Shown here: piece by piece, positions 44,039 to 54,080 of the stretch
Numbering within the stretch: the first letter of the stretch is position 1
Layout: each line of letters begins with the position of its first letter
NCBI RefSeq assembly: GCF_019711435.1
Contig: NZ_JAIGNK010000002.1
Location: 248,001-312,000 of the forward strand
Reading direction: 5' to 3'
Length of the DNA: 64,000 bases
Origin: Qipengyuania polymorpha
Lineage (GTDB): Bacteria; Pseudomonadota; Alphaproteobacteria; Sphingomonadales; Sphingomonadaceae
Translations under genes and position numbers: made by a program
The notes under the pieces: model-generated
The model's input: only the letters and a program-made list of their open reading frames with translations
Databases searched by the model: none
Told to the model about the DNA's origin: nothing

Positions 44039-45913
44039 TTACTGGTTGTTCTGGCGGCCGAGGAAACGCGGGATGTTGAGGCCGCCGCTGCCGGCTTCAT
44101 CCTCGTCTTCGTCCTCGTCGTCATCGTGGCTGGCACTCGAACCGCGCGAGAGATTGGCCATGCGCTCGAACAGCGTGCTGCCCTGCGCCGAGCCGCCACC
44201 TGCGGGTGCGCCACCTCCGGCACCGCCGCCGGAACCACCAGCACCGCCACCTGCAGCGCCGCTGGAACCCATTCCGCCAGCACCGGCGTCGCCGCCGAAG
44301 TCTTCATCCGAACCACGGGTGAAGAGCGGCTTGCGCGCGGGCTTTTCGGAAAGCGGGCGTTGCTGCTCGGCAAAATGATCGCTGCCGAGTTCGAGCGCGC
44401 CGTCATCGGCAGGATCGGACAGGTCGAGCGGAGCGCCTGCGCCGCCATCAGCATCGTCGGTCCAGCCGTCGTTCTCGGTGGCGCCGTGGGCGAAGCCGCG
44501 GTCTTCGGCGGGCGGCGGAACCTGGCCGTCTTCGTCGTCATAGCGATCGAAGCGTTCGGTTTCCTCGTTGCGCATGCCGGCGAGCGGGTCGACGATGCCG
44601 TCGACATCGTCATCCTCTTCGTACTCGTCCTCATCGCCGTAATCGTTGCCGCCACCAGCAGGCGAGAGGCCGGCCGGGTTCATCAGCGGGCCTTCTTCGT
44701 CCTCGCTGTCATCATAGGCCTGCGCGGGCTCGGGCTCGTATGCGGACTCGGGCTCCTGATAGGCCACCGGCTCGGGCTCATATGCAGGTTCGGGTGCAGG
44801 CTCGGGCTCAGGCTCTGCCGAAAGGCCTTCGTTGAGTTCGAACGGCTCTTCCTCCGGCTCGCTTTCCTGCAAATCGAGCACCGGGCGCTGCGGTGCGCGC
44901 TGCGGAGCCATCGAGAAGTTGCGCGGCTGCGCGGGACGCGCGCTGCCGTCCTCGTCGATACCGGTCGCGACCACCGACACGCGGATCTGGCCGTCGAGGT
45001 CGGGATTGAAGGCGCTGCCCCAGATGATATTGGCATCTTCGTCGACCAGCTCGCGGATGTGGTTTGCGGCTTCGTCGACCTCGAGGAGCTTCATGTCCTC
45101 GCCTCCGATGATGGAGATGATGACGCCCTTCGCGCCCGCCATGCTGACACCGTCGAGCAGCGGGTTGGCGATAGCGCGTTCGGCAGCTTCGAGAGCGCGG
45201 TTGTCGCCCTCTGCCGTGCCCGTGCCCATCATCGCCTTGCCCATCTCGCTCATCACCGAACGCACGTCGGCGAAGTCGAGGTTGATGAGGCCCGGCATGA
45301 CCATGAGGTCGGTAATCGAGCGAACGCCCTGCTGCAGCACTTCGTCGGCCAGCGCGAAGGCTTCCTTGAATGTGGTGTCGGCCTTGGCGACCAGGAACAG
45401 GTTCTGGTTCGGGATGACGATGAGCGTATCGACGTGCTTCTGCAGCTCGTCGATGCCCGCTTCGGCGCTGCGCATGCGGCGCGTGCCTTCGAACAGGAAG
45501 GGCTTGGTCACCACGCCCACGGTCAGCACGCCCTTGCGGCGAGCCGCCTCGGCGATGACCGGCGCAGCGCCCGTGCCCGTGCCGCCGCCCATGCCGGCAG
45601 CGATGAAGCACATGTTCACGCCGTCGAGCGCGTCTTCGATATCCTCGACCGTTTCTTCGGCCGCGGCCTTGCCCACTTCGGGACGCGCACCTGCACCGAG
45701 GCCGCCGGTAATATCGGGGCCGAGCTGGAGGCGCTTTTCAGCAGGAGAAGTTGCAAGAGCCTGCGCATCGGTGTTGGCGACGATGAAATCGACACCTTCG
45801 ATTTCGCTGTCGATCATGTTGGCGATAGCGTTGCCGCCTGCCCCGCCGACACCGACCACCATGATCTTGGGGCGCATGTCGTCGCTGGAAGCGGGTCCGA
45901 TATTGATGCTCAT
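44039..45913 (-). CDS. ftsZ: Cell division GTPase FtsZ with long acidic linker
   Basis: A 624-residue tubulin homologue that forms the Z ring. The GTP-binding core is residues about 14-330: signature GGGTGTG at 109-115, NTDAQAL, and the T7-loop region with NLDFADV. A roughly 280-residue disordered linker follows, rich in Glu-Pro and Asp-Glu runs and then Gly/Ala/Ser. The C-terminal peptide [11 protein letters not shown] is the conserved tail that binds FtsA. E. coli FtsZ is 383 residues; the extra length is all linker. GAGGGAA precedes the ATG at 45913. Last essential gene of the dcw cluster, with its own leader. Confidence 0.97.
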   Translation of the reverse strand: MSINIGPASSDDMRPKIMVVGVGGAGGNAIANMIDSEIEGVDFIVANTDAQALATSPAEKRLQLGPDITGGLGAGARPEVGKAAAEETVEDIEDALDGVNMCFIAAGMGGGTGTGAAPVIAEAARRKGVLTVGVVTKPFLFEGTRRMRSAEAGIDELQKHVDTLIVIPNQNLFLVAKADTTFKEAFALADEVLQQGVRSITDLMVMPGLINLDFADVRSVMSEMGKAMMGTGTAEGDNRALEAAERAIANPLLDGVSMAGAKGVIISIIGGEDMKLLEVDEAANHIRELVDEDANIIWGSAFNPDLDGQIRVSVVATGIDEDGSARPAQPRNFSMAPQRAPQRPVLDLQESEPEEEPFELNEGLSAEPEPEPAPEPAYEPEPVAYQEPESAYEPEPAQAYDDSEDEEGPLMNPAGLSPAGGGNDYGDEDEYEEDDDVDGIVDPLAGMRNEETERFDRYDDEDGQVPPPAEDRGFAHGATENDGWTDDADGGAGAPLDLSDPADDGALELGSDHFAEQQRPLSEKPARKPLFTRGSDEDFGGDAGAGGMGSSGAAGGGAGGSGGGAGGGAPAGGGSAQGSTLFERMANLSRGSSASHDDDEDEDEDEAGSGGLNIPRFLGRQNNQ

Positions 45914-45960
45914 TGGGCGTTCCCTCGGGAAAGAATTCTGGCCTTGGCCGTGTTGCACAC

Positions 45961-46006
45961 GCTTTTGGCACAAAGCGATTCACGCATGCAAAGGTTAAAT
46001 CGCTTT
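45961..46006 (-). promoter_or_regulatory. ftsZ leader: alternative hairpins and a GANTC site
   Basis: In the 138-base ftsA-ftsZ gap, AATCGCTTT (45998-46006, plus strand) is a perfect 9-bp inverted repeat of AAAGCGATT (45972-45980), 17 bases apart. The same AAAGC (45972-45976) can instead pair with GCTTT at 45961-45965. The centre holds GCATGC, and GATTC at 45977-45981 is a CcrM-type methylation sequence. The rest of 45914-46051 shows no clear -35/-10 pair. Confidence 0.5.
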
Positions 46007-46051
46007 ATCCACCGTGCGTAACGGGTGAAATCGACTGTATTTGCGACCTTA

Positions 46052-47353
46052 TCAGAAATATTCGCGCACTGCCTGGACCACGCGGTTAACCAGTCCGAGG
46101 CCTGAATAGCGCTTCGTGGGCTGGTAGCTGGGGCCGATGGTGCGGATATCGATGGGGTCTTCGGAGGCATAGAGGCAGAGCCCCGCCAGGGTGGCAAACC
46201 CGGGCGTAGCATGCGCTTCGGGCAGCCCGCGCAAGGCAGGCGCTCGCCCCCTGCGGACCGGGAGGCCGAGCGCGCCTTGCATGAATTCGGCGATACCGTG
46301 GAGTTCCGCCCCGCCGCCGGTCAGCACGACCTGCCCGCCGTTCGCGCCGGAAAAGCCCATGCCTTTCAAGCCCTTGCCGATTTCGGTGGTCATGGTGCCG
46401 AGCCTGTCGGTGACGACCGAGACCAGCTCTGCCCGCGCGATACGGTTCTGCTCGTCCGCCCCGCGCGCCAGCCGCTCGCCCGGTTCCTCGCCGGGGCCGT
46501 TGACGGGTATCATCTCGCGGTGGTCGCTGGGCGTGGCGATGGCCGAGCCGGCGACGCATTTGAGCCGCTCCGCCTGCCCGCGCCTGATGCCTAGCGAACT
46601 GGCAATCGCATCGGTGATGTCGTTCGAGCCGACCGGAATGGATCGCAGGCCCAGCAGCATCCCCCCCGCATGGACAGAGACATTCGTCACCTGCGCACCG
46701 ATTTCGACCAGTGCCACGCCAAGGTCGCGCTCTTCCTGCGTCAGACAGGCATAGGCGGCGGCGAGCGGGCTGGCGACAACGCCTTCGACATCCAGATGCG
46801 CGCTCTGGACAGCCTCGATAAGGTTTCGCACCGGCGCGCCTTCGGCCAGCGTCACATGGATGTCGACGCCGAGAGATTCCGCATGGAGACCGATGGGATT
46901 GGCAATGCCATGCGCTCCGTCGAGCGTGTAATGCGCAGGCTGCGCGTGGAGGACCATGCGCCCGTCTGGCTGGATATGGTCGCGCGCGGCGAAAAGCAGG
47001 TGCTCGACATCGTCCTCGTCGATGCGGCGGCCGCCGATGGCAATCTCGACGCTGGCAATCTTGCTGGTGAGGCCTGCGCCTGCGCAGCCAATCCACACGC
47101 CCGAAACGCTGGTATTGGCGCTGCTCTCGGCCTGCTCCACCGCCGCGCGGATGGATTGCATCGCGGCGGCCATGTCGGTGACATAGCCGCGCTTGATGCC
47201 CTCGCTCTTTCGGTGCGAGGAGCCGAGCACGATCATTTCGCCGTCCTCGCTCTGGCCCATGACCATGGCCGAAATGCGGAACGAGCCGATGTTGACCGCT
47301 GCAAACACGCGGGTGATGCGCGGCATGGGTGTGTGCGGATTGCTGGCCATCAT
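46052..47353 (-). CDS. ftsA: Cell division protein FtsA
   Basis: A 433-residue actin-like protein that anchors FtsZ to the membrane and recruits later division proteins. VFAAVNIGSFRISAMVMGQ (phosphate 1), GVALVEIGAQVTNVSVH (phosphate 2) and VVLTGGGAELHG (adenosine) are the actin-fold motifs; the C-terminal amphipathic helix is LGLVNRVVQAVREYF. The ATG at 47353 overlaps the ftsQ stop by 4 bases; a second ATG follows immediately at 47350. An in-frame extension upstream runs inside ftsQ and is rejected. Confidence 0.96.
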   Translation of the reverse strand: MMASNPHTPMPRITRVFAAVNIGSFRISAMVMGQSEDGEMIVLGSSHRKSEGIKRGYVTDMAAAMQSIRAAVEQAESSANTSVSGVWIGCAGAGLTSKIASVEIAIGGRRIDEDDVEHLLFAARDHIQPDGRMVLHAQPAHYTLDGAHGIANPIGLHAESLGVDIHVTLAEGAPVRNLIEAVQSAHLDVEGVVASPLAAAYACLTQEERDLGVALVEIGAQVTNVSVHAGGMLLGLRSIPVGSNDITDAIASSLGIRRGQAERLKCVAGSAIATPSDHREMIPVNGPGEEPGERLARGADEQNRIARAELVSVVTDRLGTMTTEIGKGLKGMGFSGANGGQVVLTGGGAELHGIAEFMQGALGLPVRRGRAPALRGLPEAHATPGFATLAGLCLYASEDPIDIRTIGPSYQPTKRYSGLGLVNRVVQAVREYF

Positions 47354-48258
47354 TCGGCCTCCGCCATGGCCTGCGTGCCGCGCGGGCACGGCCCGTCGGC
47401 GCAGCGCAGGAAGACCCGGTCGGGCACGCGCATGTCGATGGCGATGGCCTTGCCTCCGATGAGGCGATTGCGCCCGTCCATTTCGGCGAATTTGACCAGC
47501 GCGGCAGGCCCCTGGTCTTCGGAAGGCAGCAGCAGCAGCTGGTCGGTCTTGAAGGTGAGGTTCCACCGGCGGTTGCCGATCCACTCGGCAGCGGCAATCT
47601 GCGGGGTGAGCGCTGGCGCGGCATCAAGCAGGCGGTCCAATTCGGCCACCTGCTTCTGCGCGCCGGGGCCGGAGATGAGGAGCATCTCCTGCGCCTCCTT
47701 GGCCGAAATCGGTTCGAGATCATGCCCCGTCGCATCGACAAGGATGAGCCGGTCGGGCTTGACCACCACGGCATGCGGCTCGCGCTCGACGATGTCGATG
47801 CGCAGGAGGTCGGGGAGCTGGCGCGAGACGCGCGCGTCCTTGACCCAGGAAAGCTCCATCAGCCGTTCGCGAATGGCCTCTACATCGACCAGCGGCATGG
47901 GCCGGTCCTGCTCGCCCAGCACGCGCTCGTAGACCACCTGTTCGTTCAAACGCTCGACACCGGTCACCCGCACGCGGTCGACCTCGAAACCGGCGCGGCT
48001 GGCGGACTTCGCCAGCTCGGTCTGCGCAAGTTCGGGAAGCCCTGCATACTTCGCCACGTTCCAGGCGATAATCATGCCGATGGCGAGAATGGCGACGAGG
48101 AAGAACTTGTGCCACTGCTCCTCGGTAAAGGGCAGCGCGGACATCGCCCGATCGAGCAGGCCCGAGGTATGCTTCTTGGCCGCCCGTGCCTTCTGGCTGC
48201 GGCTGCGCGCAGCGGCGGACCGGCGGACACCGGTGGGCTTGCGGCTGACCTTAGCCAT
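47350..48258 (-). CDS. ftsQ: Cell division protein FtsQ
   Basis: A 302-residue bitopic protein: a basic cytosolic N-terminus (about 1-45), one membrane helix (FFLVAILAIGMIIAWNV, about 52-68), a POTRA domain (VDRVRVTGVERLNEQVV...) and the FtsQ beta domain (PDLLRIDIVEREPHAVV...). It bridges FtsA/FtsZ to FtsB-FtsL and the septal synthase. It starts 8 bases inside the end of ddl; the ATG at 48258 (MAKVSRKPTG) is chosen because upstream in-frame codons lie in ddl. Confidence 0.93.
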   Translation of the reverse strand: MAKVSRKPTGVRRSAAARSRSQKARAAKKHTSGLLDRAMSALPFTEEQWHKFFLVAILAIGMIIAWNVAKYAGLPELAQTELAKSASRAGFEVDRVRVTGVERLNEQVVYERVLGEQDRPMPLVDVEAIRERLMELSWVKDARVSRQLPDLLRIDIVEREPHAVVVKPDRLILVDATGHDLEPISAKEAQEMLLISGPGAQKQVAELDRLLDAAPALTPQIAAAEWIGNRRWNLTFKTDQLLLLPSEDQGPAALVKFAEMDGRNRLIGGKAIAIDMRVPDRVFLRCADGPCPRGTQAMAEAE

Positions 48259-49219
48259 CGCGCCTCTTGTCCTCATGATAGCGCAGCGCGGCGGCAATGA
48301 CGGTCTCGACCAGCTCGCCATATTCGATGCCGGCATACTTGGCCTGCTCGGGCACGAGGCTGAGCGGGGTCATACCCGGCTGGGTGTTGGTTTCGAGCAC
48401 GAACAACCCGTCCTCGCCCTGCTCCTCGTCCCATCTGAAGTCCGTGCGGCTGGTGCCACGGCAACCCAGCACCTTGTGCGCCTTCAGCGCGATTTCGAGG
48501 CACAGGTCGCGGATGTGGTCGGGAATGTCGGCCGGGCAGATATGGTCGGTCATGCCGTCGGTGTATTTGGCGTCGAAATCGTAGAAGCCGCTCTTGGGCT
48601 TGAGTTCGGTGACGCCCAGCGCGCGCGAACCATCTTCGAAATCGACCACGGCGGAGGTCATCTCGCGGCCCTTGATGTAAGGCTCGGCGAGCAGTTCCTT
48701 GAAGTCTTGCCAAGGGCCCTTGGCATCGCGATTGATGGGATTGCCGTAATTGCCCTCATCGGTGACGATGGCGACGCCGACCGAGCTGCCTTCATTGACG
48801 GGCTTGAGCACATAGGGACGCGGCAGCGGGTCGCGTTCGAACAGGTCGGCGGTCTTGACGATGCGGCCACCGGGCATGGGAATGCCGTGCGGCACGAGCG
48901 CCTGCTTGGTCAGCTGCTTGTCGATGGCAATGACCGAGGTGGCGAGGCCGGAATGCGTATAGGGCACGCCCATGAGGTCGAGCATGCCCTGCACGCTGCC
49001 ATCCTCGCCGGGAACACCATGGAGCGCGTTGAACACGACATCGGGCTTGGCCTCGGCGATGCGCGCGGCAACGTCGCGGTCCATGTCGATGCGCGTGACT
49101 GTGTGGCCGCGCTCTTCCAGCGCTTTGGCGACGCCTTCTCCCGACATCAGGCTGACGGGGCGTTCATTGGCCCAGCCACCCATCAGGACGGCGACGTGAA
49201 GTTTCTGCATATCAGGCAT
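48251..49219 (-). CDS. ddl: D-alanine--D-alanine ligase
   Basis: A 322-residue ATP-grasp enzyme making the D-Ala-D-Ala dipeptide for MurF. HGVPGEDGSVQGMLDLMGVPYTHSG near the N-terminus, YVLKPVNEGSSVGV for ATP, and the metal-binding LETNTQPGMTPLSLVPEQA are family signatures. It lies 10 bases after murB and overlaps ftsQ by 8. M1 and M4 are both possible starts; the first is used. Confidence 0.96.
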   Translation of the reverse strand: MPDMQKLHVAVLMGGWANERPVSLMSGEGVAKALEERGHTVTRIDMDRDVAARIAEAKPDVVFNALHGVPGEDGSVQGMLDLMGVPYTHSGLATSVIAIDKQLTKQALVPHGIPMPGGRIVKTADLFERDPLPRPYVLKPVNEGSSVGVAIVTDEGNYGNPINRDAKGPWQDFKELLAEPYIKGREMTSAVVDFEDGSRALGVTELKPKSGFYDFDAKYTDGMTDHICPADIPDHIRDLCLEIALKAHKVLGCRGTSRTDFRWDEEQGEDGLFVLETNTQPGMTPLSLVPEQAKYAGIEYGELVETVIAAALRYHEDKRRDG

Positions 49220-49229
49220 TCTTTAGTCC

Positions 49230-50201
49230 TTACGGTCGCCCCACACGCTGGATTTCCCATTCGAGCTCGACGCCCGAATTCTCATAGACACGGCGTTTCA
49301 CTTCCTCGCCCAGCCCCTCGATATCGGCGCTGGTGGCATCCCCTGTGTTGATGAGGAAGTTGGTATGCTTCTCGCTCACCTGCGCGCCGCCCATTTTCAA
49401 TCCGCGGCATCCCGCCGCATCGACCAGTTCCCACGCCTTCTTGCCCGGCGGGTTCTTGAAGGTCGATCCTCCGGTCTTGGTGCGCAGCGGCTGCGAATTT
49501 TCGCGCGCCTCGGCAATCTCGTCCATCGTCGCGCCGATGGCTTCGGGGTCCCCCGGCTCGCCCTGAAAGCGCGCGCGCACGACGACGGCCCCTTGCGGCA
49601 GGGCCGAGTGACGGTAGGAATATTGCAGGTCAGAGGCAGGCAGCGTGTGCATCGCCCCGCCCGGCATCACGACATCGCAATCGATGAGCACGTCGCTCAC
49701 CTCGCGGCCATAGGCGCCGCCGTTCATGCGCACGAAACCGCCGACCGTGCCGGGGATGCCGCGCATGAATTCGAGGCCCGCCACGCCGCAATCGCGCGCC
49801 GCGCTGGCAACGAGGATGCCATGCGCCCCGCCCCCGCAATCGACAATGCAGGTCTCGTCGTCGATGGAGACATCGGCAAAGGGCTTGCCCAGCTTGATGA
49901 CCACGCCCGGCACGCCGCCGTCGCGGACAATCATGTTCGAGCCGAGACCCAGCGCCATGACCGGCAATTGGCCATCGAGCCGGCGGAGGAACTCCTTGAG
50001 GTCTTCCATGTCCTCGGGCTCGAACAGCCAGTCGGCCTTGCCGCCGCTCTTGAACCACACCAGCTTGGCAAGCGGGGCTTGCGGAGTCAGCTTGCCGCGC
50101 AGGCCGTCGGTGTCGATGGGCGCGTCGATGCTGCCCTCGACCGAACAATCGGGAGCCATGCCGCTATCCCAGTTCCAGACGTCGTTTTCTTGGGGCGTCA
50201 C
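49230..50201 (-). CDS. murB: UDP-N-acetylenolpyruvoylglucosamine reductase
   Basis: A 323-residue flavoenzyme that reduces UDP-GlcNAc-enolpyruvate to UDP-MurNAc. FAD-binding segment [38 protein letters not shown], the catalytic-serine loop [12 protein letters not shown] and [14 protein letters not shown] are present. The GTG at 50201 overlaps the murC stop (GTGA), like other junctions in this cluster; a longer in-frame form would lie within murC. Confidence 0.96.
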   Translation of the reverse strand: MTPQENDVWNWDSGMAPDCSVEGSIDAPIDTDGLRGKLTPQAPLAKLVWFKSGGKADWLFEPEDMEDLKEFLRRLDGQLPVMALGLGSNMIVRDGGVPGVVIKLGKPFADVSIDDETCIVDCGGGAHGILVASAARDCGVAGLEFMRGIPGTVGGFVRMNGGAYGREVSDVLIDCDVVMPGGAMHTLPASDLQYSYRHSALPQGAVVVRARFQGEPGDPEAIGATMDEIAEARENSQPLRTKTGGSTFKNPPGKKAWELVDAAGCRGLKMGGAQVSEKHTNFLINTGDATSADIEGLGEEVKRRVYENSGVELEWEIQRVGRP

Positions 50202-51607
50202 GCAGCGCGTTCCTTCTCGACCGCTTCGGCGAGACCGGCGGCCCATTTGGTGATGTCGCCTGCGCCGAGGCAGACCACGAGGTCACCCTCCTCGATGTCG
50301 GCGGCGAGTTTCTTGGCGAGGTCGTCGCGGTCCTCGACCGTGGCGGCGTTGCGGTGGCCGCGCGACTTCAGCCCTTCGACCAGCGCCTTCGCATCGACGC
50401 CCTCGATGGGGTCTTCGCCCGCGGCATAGACGGGCGTGATGTAGACCTGGTCGGCTTCGTTGAAGCTGCTCTGGAAGTCGTCCATCAGGTCGCGCAGGCG
50501 GGTGTAGCGATGCGGCTGCATGACCGCGATGACGCGGCTGCGCGTTGCCTCGCGTGCGGCTTCGAGTACGGCGCGGATCTCGACCGGGTGGTGGCCGTAA
50601 TCGTCGATGATGGTCGCCCCGCCGACACTGCCGACATTGGTGAAGCGCCGGCGCACGCCGCCGAAGCTGGAGAAGCCGTTGCAGATGACCTCGTCCGGGC
50701 AGCCCATCTCGATGGCCACGGCAATAGCTGCGAGCGCGTTCTGGACGTTGTGGCGCCCCGGCATGGGCAGGCACACGTTCTCGATGCGGCGGTCTTCCTC
50801 GCCGCGCTGGCGCACAATGACGTCGAAGCGGTTGCCGCCCTCGTGCGGCTGCACGTTCACGCCGCAGATGTCGGCCTGGAGGTTGAAGCCGTAGGTCACC
50901 ACGCGGCGGTCGCGGACCTTGCCGATGACGGCCTGCACTTCGGGGTGGTCGATGCACAGCACCGCCGCGCCGTAGAAGGGCACGTTGTGGATGAACTCGA
51001 CGAAGGCGTCCTTTACCCCGTCGAAATCGCCGTAATGGTCGAGATGTTCGGGGTCGATATTGGTGACCACCGCAATCGTGCCGTCGAGGCGCAGGAAGCT
51101 GCCGTCGCTCTCGTCTGCCTCGACAACCATCCAGTCGCTGTCGCCCAGCCGGGCGTTCGAGCCGTATTGCTCGATGATGCCGCCGTTGATGACGGTGGGG
51201 TCGATGGCCCCGCAATCGAGCAGGCTGGCAATCATACTGGTGGTGGTCGTCTTGCCGTGCGTGCCGGCCACCGCGATGGTGGATTTGAGGCGCATCAGCT
51301 CAGCAAGCATCTCGGCGCGACGCACGACGGGGATGCGGTTTTCGAGTGCGTGCGCGACTTCGGGATTGGTGCGCTTGACTGCCGTGGACGTGACGACAAC
51401 CGCCGCGCCCTCCACATTCTCTTTCTCGTGGCCGATTTTCACCGCGATACCTTGCGAGCGCAGGCGCTCGACCGTCGGGCTTTCGCTGATGTCGGAGCCT
51501 TGCACGGTATAGCCGAGGTTGTTCATCACCTCGGCGATGCCCGACATGCCGATGCCGCCTATCCCCACGAAGTGGATAGTGCCGATATCGGTTGGTACGC
51601 CCTTCAT
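50198..51607 (-). CDS. murC: UDP-N-acetylmuramate--L-alanine ligase
   Basis: A 469-residue Mur ligase adding L-Ala to UDP-MurNAc. It has the N-terminal Rossmann motif [15 protein letters not shown], the ATP P-loop [23 protein letters not shown] and [12 protein letters not shown] at 51607 overlaps the murG stop by 4 bases; a 59-codon in-frame extension upstream lies inside murG and is rejected. Confidence 0.97.
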   Translation of the reverse strand: MKGVPTDIGTIHFVGIGGIGMSGIAEVMNNLGYTVQGSDISESPTVERLRSQGIAVKIGHEKENVEGAAVVVTSTAVKRTNPEVAHALENRIPVVRRAEMLAELMRLKSTIAVAGTHGKTTTTSMIASLLDCGAIDPTVINGGIIEQYGSNARLGDSDWMVVEADESDGSFLRLDGTIAVVTNIDPEHLDHYGDFDGVKDAFVEFIHNVPFYGAAVLCIDHPEVQAVIGKVRDRRVVTYGFNLQADICGVNVQPHEGGNRFDVIVRQRGEEDRRIENVCLPMPGRHNVQNALAAIAVAIEMGCPDEVICNGFSSFGGVRRRFTNVGSVGGATIIDDYGHHPVEIRAVLEAAREATRSRVIAVMQPHRYTRLRDLMDDFQSSFNEADQVYITPVYAAGEDPIEGVDAKALVEGLKSRGHRNAATVEDRDDLAKKLAADIEEGDLVVCLGAGDITKWAAGLAEAVEKERAA

Positions 51608-52815
51608 TCCGCGCTCTCCCGTTTCGCGCCCAGAATCTTGGATGTCTGCCCTGCTGTCACGCCTTGTGTGGCGCCGCGAGCATTGTTTCCGCCCACGCGG
51701 ATGACATCCATCATGTCCGCCCCGCCGAAGCTTTCGACGAGGTCGGCAAGGTCCTCTACGGCCTTGGGGCGGCCGCAGTTCCATGCGGCATGGGCGGCAT
51801 TGGCGAGACCCTGCGGGTCATCGGCCAGCACGCGAATTTGCTTGGCGAGTTCCTTGCTTTCGAACTTCTCCTGCCGGATCATCCGCGCACCGCCCGCCTT
51901 GGCCATTTCGCGCGCATTGAAGGCCTGGTGGTCGTCGGTTGCGATGGGCAGCGGGATGAGGATGGCGGGGCGACCCACGGCGGTCAGTTCGGCAATCGTC
52001 GAGGCACCGGCACGCCCGATGAAGAGATGCGCATCGGCAAGGCGGCTCTGCATGTCCTCGAAATAGGTCGCCAGTTCCGCCGGGATGCCGTGGGTGCGAT
52101 AGCGTTCGCGCACCGCGTCGAGGTCTTCGGGCCGACACTGCTGCGTCACCTGCAACCGCTGGCGAATGGCGGGCGGCAGCATGGCGAGGCCATCGGGCAC
52201 GACTTCGGACAACACACGCGCACCCTGGCTACCGCCGGTGACGAGGACGCGCAGGAGGCCTTCTTCGCCATAAGACGGGAAGGGTTCATCGCGCAGCGCG
52301 AGGACTTCGGCGCGCACGGGATTGCCGACCAGATAGGTCTTTCCCTGATGCGCGGACTTCAGCCGCTGCACGTCGGGATAAGCGGTCGCGATCGCGTTGA
52401 CGCGGCCCGAGAGCAGGCGGTTCACCCTCCCCAACACCGCGTTCTGTTCGTGCACAACGGTCGGGATGTCGGCCGAGGTCGAGGCGAGGATAGCGGGCAG
52501 CGAGGGATAGCCGCCGAAGCCGACCACCGCGCTGGGCTGGAAGCTCTCGAACAGGCGCAGCGCCATACGGCGCCCTTCCCACACGGCCTTGGCACCCTTC
52601 ACCCATTGCAGCGGGTTCTTGCCGAAGCGGCCTGCGGGCAGGATGTGCGCGGGCATGAAATCGGGCTTGCCCGGTATCTGCGCGCCGCGCTCGTCGGTAA
52701 TCAGCGCGACATGGTGGCCGCGCCGCTCCAGCTCGGTCGCCAGCGCGAATGCGGGCAGGATGTGGCCACCGGTTCCCCCGGCAGCCAGCACATAGTGGCG
52801 GCTCGAACCGGTCAC
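51604..52815 (-). CDS. murG: Undecaprenyldiphospho-muramoylpentapeptide beta-N-acetylglucosaminyltransferase
   Basis: A 403-residue GT28 enzyme that makes lipid II from lipid I at the inner face of the membrane. [16 protein letters not shown] is the lipid-phosphate loop. [37 protein letters not shown] and the UDP-GlcNAc site [11 protein letters not shown] are all present. The GTG start overlaps the ftsW stop by 4 bases. It is somewhat longer than E. coli MurG (355) because of a C-terminal tail. Confidence 0.96.
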   Translation of the reverse strand: MTGSSRHYVLAAGGTGGHILPAFALATELERRGHHVALITDERGAQIPGKPDFMPAHILPAGRFGKNPLQWVKGAKAVWEGRRMALRLFESFQPSAVVGFGGYPSLPAILASTSADIPTVVHEQNAVLGRVNRLLSGRVNAIATAYPDVQRLKSAHQGKTYLVGNPVRAEVLALRDEPFPSYGEEGLLRVLVTGGSQGARVLSEVVPDGLAMLPPAIRQRLQVTQQCRPEDLDAVRERYRTHGIPAELATYFEDMQSRLADAHLFIGRAGASTIAELTAVGRPAILIPLPIATDDHQAFNAREMAKAGGARMIRQEKFESKELAKQIRVLADDPQGLANAAHAAWNCGRPKAVEDLADLVESFGGADMMDVIRVGGNNARGATQGVTAGQTSKILGAKRESAE

Positions 52816-54080
52816 TGGTGAATCTCGCGCGTCACGCGCGCCTCGGACGTCTTCATCGCGCCCCCCTGCCCGATGCCCAGCAGGTCGCCAAGTCCCCTTG
52901 TGGAGCTTTTGAGATAGGGATTGCGCCGCGTGATCGCGACGAGCAGCCCTACGGCAAGGCAGATGGCGATGGTGGAAGACCCGCCATAGCTCACCAGCGG
53001 CAGCGTCATACCCTTCGAGGGGAAGAGCTGGAGATTGACCAGCATGTTGATGAAAGCCTGCCCGCCGAACAGCGAGACGAGGCCCGTCCCGGCCAGCAGG
53101 GCAAACAAGTCCTCCTCGTCCACCAGCCGCATCAGCACGCGCAGGATGATGGCGAGATAGGCGAGCACGACGAAGCCGCAGACGATAAGGCCGAACTCCT
53201 CGCCGATGACGCTGAAGATATAGTCGGTATGCGCTTCGGGCAGGCTCATCTTGCGAAGGCCGAGGCCATAGCCCGCGCCTGTCCAGCCACCGGCGGTGAG
53301 AGTACGGCTCGCTAGGTCGACCTGGTCGAAGGCCACGCCGCCGCCGAAGAAGCTGTCGATACGGTGGCGCGCGTTGTCATAGAGGAAGTACGTCGCGGTC
53401 AGCAACGCGATGCTGCCTCCGGCAAGGATGCCGAGCCGCTTCCACGGCACGCCCGAAAGGATGACCATCACGAACCACACGCCGCCGAACAGGATGGTGC
53501 CGCCGAAATTGGGCTGCATCATCATCAGCGCGGCGATGAGGACGAGCAGACCGGTGGCGATAGGCAACACAGGCAGGTTCGGGTCGCGCATCCGCCACGA
53601 GAGGATCCACGCCAGCACGATGGCAAAGGCGGGTTTCAGGAACTCGGATGGCTGGAACTGCATGCCGAGATTGATCCAGCGCCGCGCCCCGTTGATCTCG
53701 ACCCCGAAGAAGGGGACGAGGAAGAGCAGGCCGAGCATGCCTGCGCCCAGCAATATACCGAGCCGCCGTGCGTTCTCGCGGCTGAGCAGCGATGCACCGA
53801 ACAGGACGCAGAGCGCCACCGCCTGCCAGGCGAGGTGGCGGTAGAAGAAGTACAGCGGGTCGAGCGTCTCGCTGGAGGTCGAGAGGCGGTTCGCGCTCGC
53901 CGGGCTGGCAGCCGCAACGGCGATGGTGCCGAACGCCATCAGGCCGAGGATCATGAACAGCAGCACGCGGTCGATCTCGCGCCACCAGATTTTCAACTGG
54001 CTCCAGCGCGACAGCTTGCCGCCCGGGATATGGGCAGGCTTGCGTTTGGCGCCGGGGACGAAGGGCTGCATGGCGGTCAC
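52812..54080 (-). CDS. ftsW: Septal peptidoglycan glycosyltransferase FtsW (SEDS)
   Basis: A 422-residue SEDS polymerase with about 10 membrane helices, working with FtsI at the septum. NGARRWINLGMQFQPSEFLKPAF and the C-terminal FPSKGMTLPLVSYGGSS are the SEDS signatures. The GTG at 54080 is preferred to the ATG at 54071: it overlaps the murD stop (GTGA), and GGAGGG lies 6-7 bases upstream of it, but about 16 from the ATG. Confidence 0.95.
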   Translation of the reverse strand: MTAMQPFVPGAKRKPAHIPGGKLSRWSQLKIWWREIDRVLLFMILGLMAFGTIAVAAASPASANRLSTSSETLDPLYFFYRHLAWQAVALCVLFGASLLSRENARRLGILLGAGMLGLLFLVPFFGVEINGARRWINLGMQFQPSEFLKPAFAIVLAWILSWRMRDPNLPVLPIATGLLVLIAALMMMQPNFGGTILFGGVWFVMVILSGVPWKRLGILAGGSIALLTATYFLYDNARHRIDSFFGGGVAFDQVDLASRTLTAGGWTGAGYGLGLRKMSLPEAHTDYIFSVIGEEFGLIVCGFVVLAYLAIILRVLMRLVDEEDLFALLAGTGLVSLFGGQAFINMLVNLQLFPSKGMTLPLVSYGGSSTIAICLAVGLLVAITRRNPYLKSSTRGLGDLLGIGQGGAMKTSEARVTREIHQ

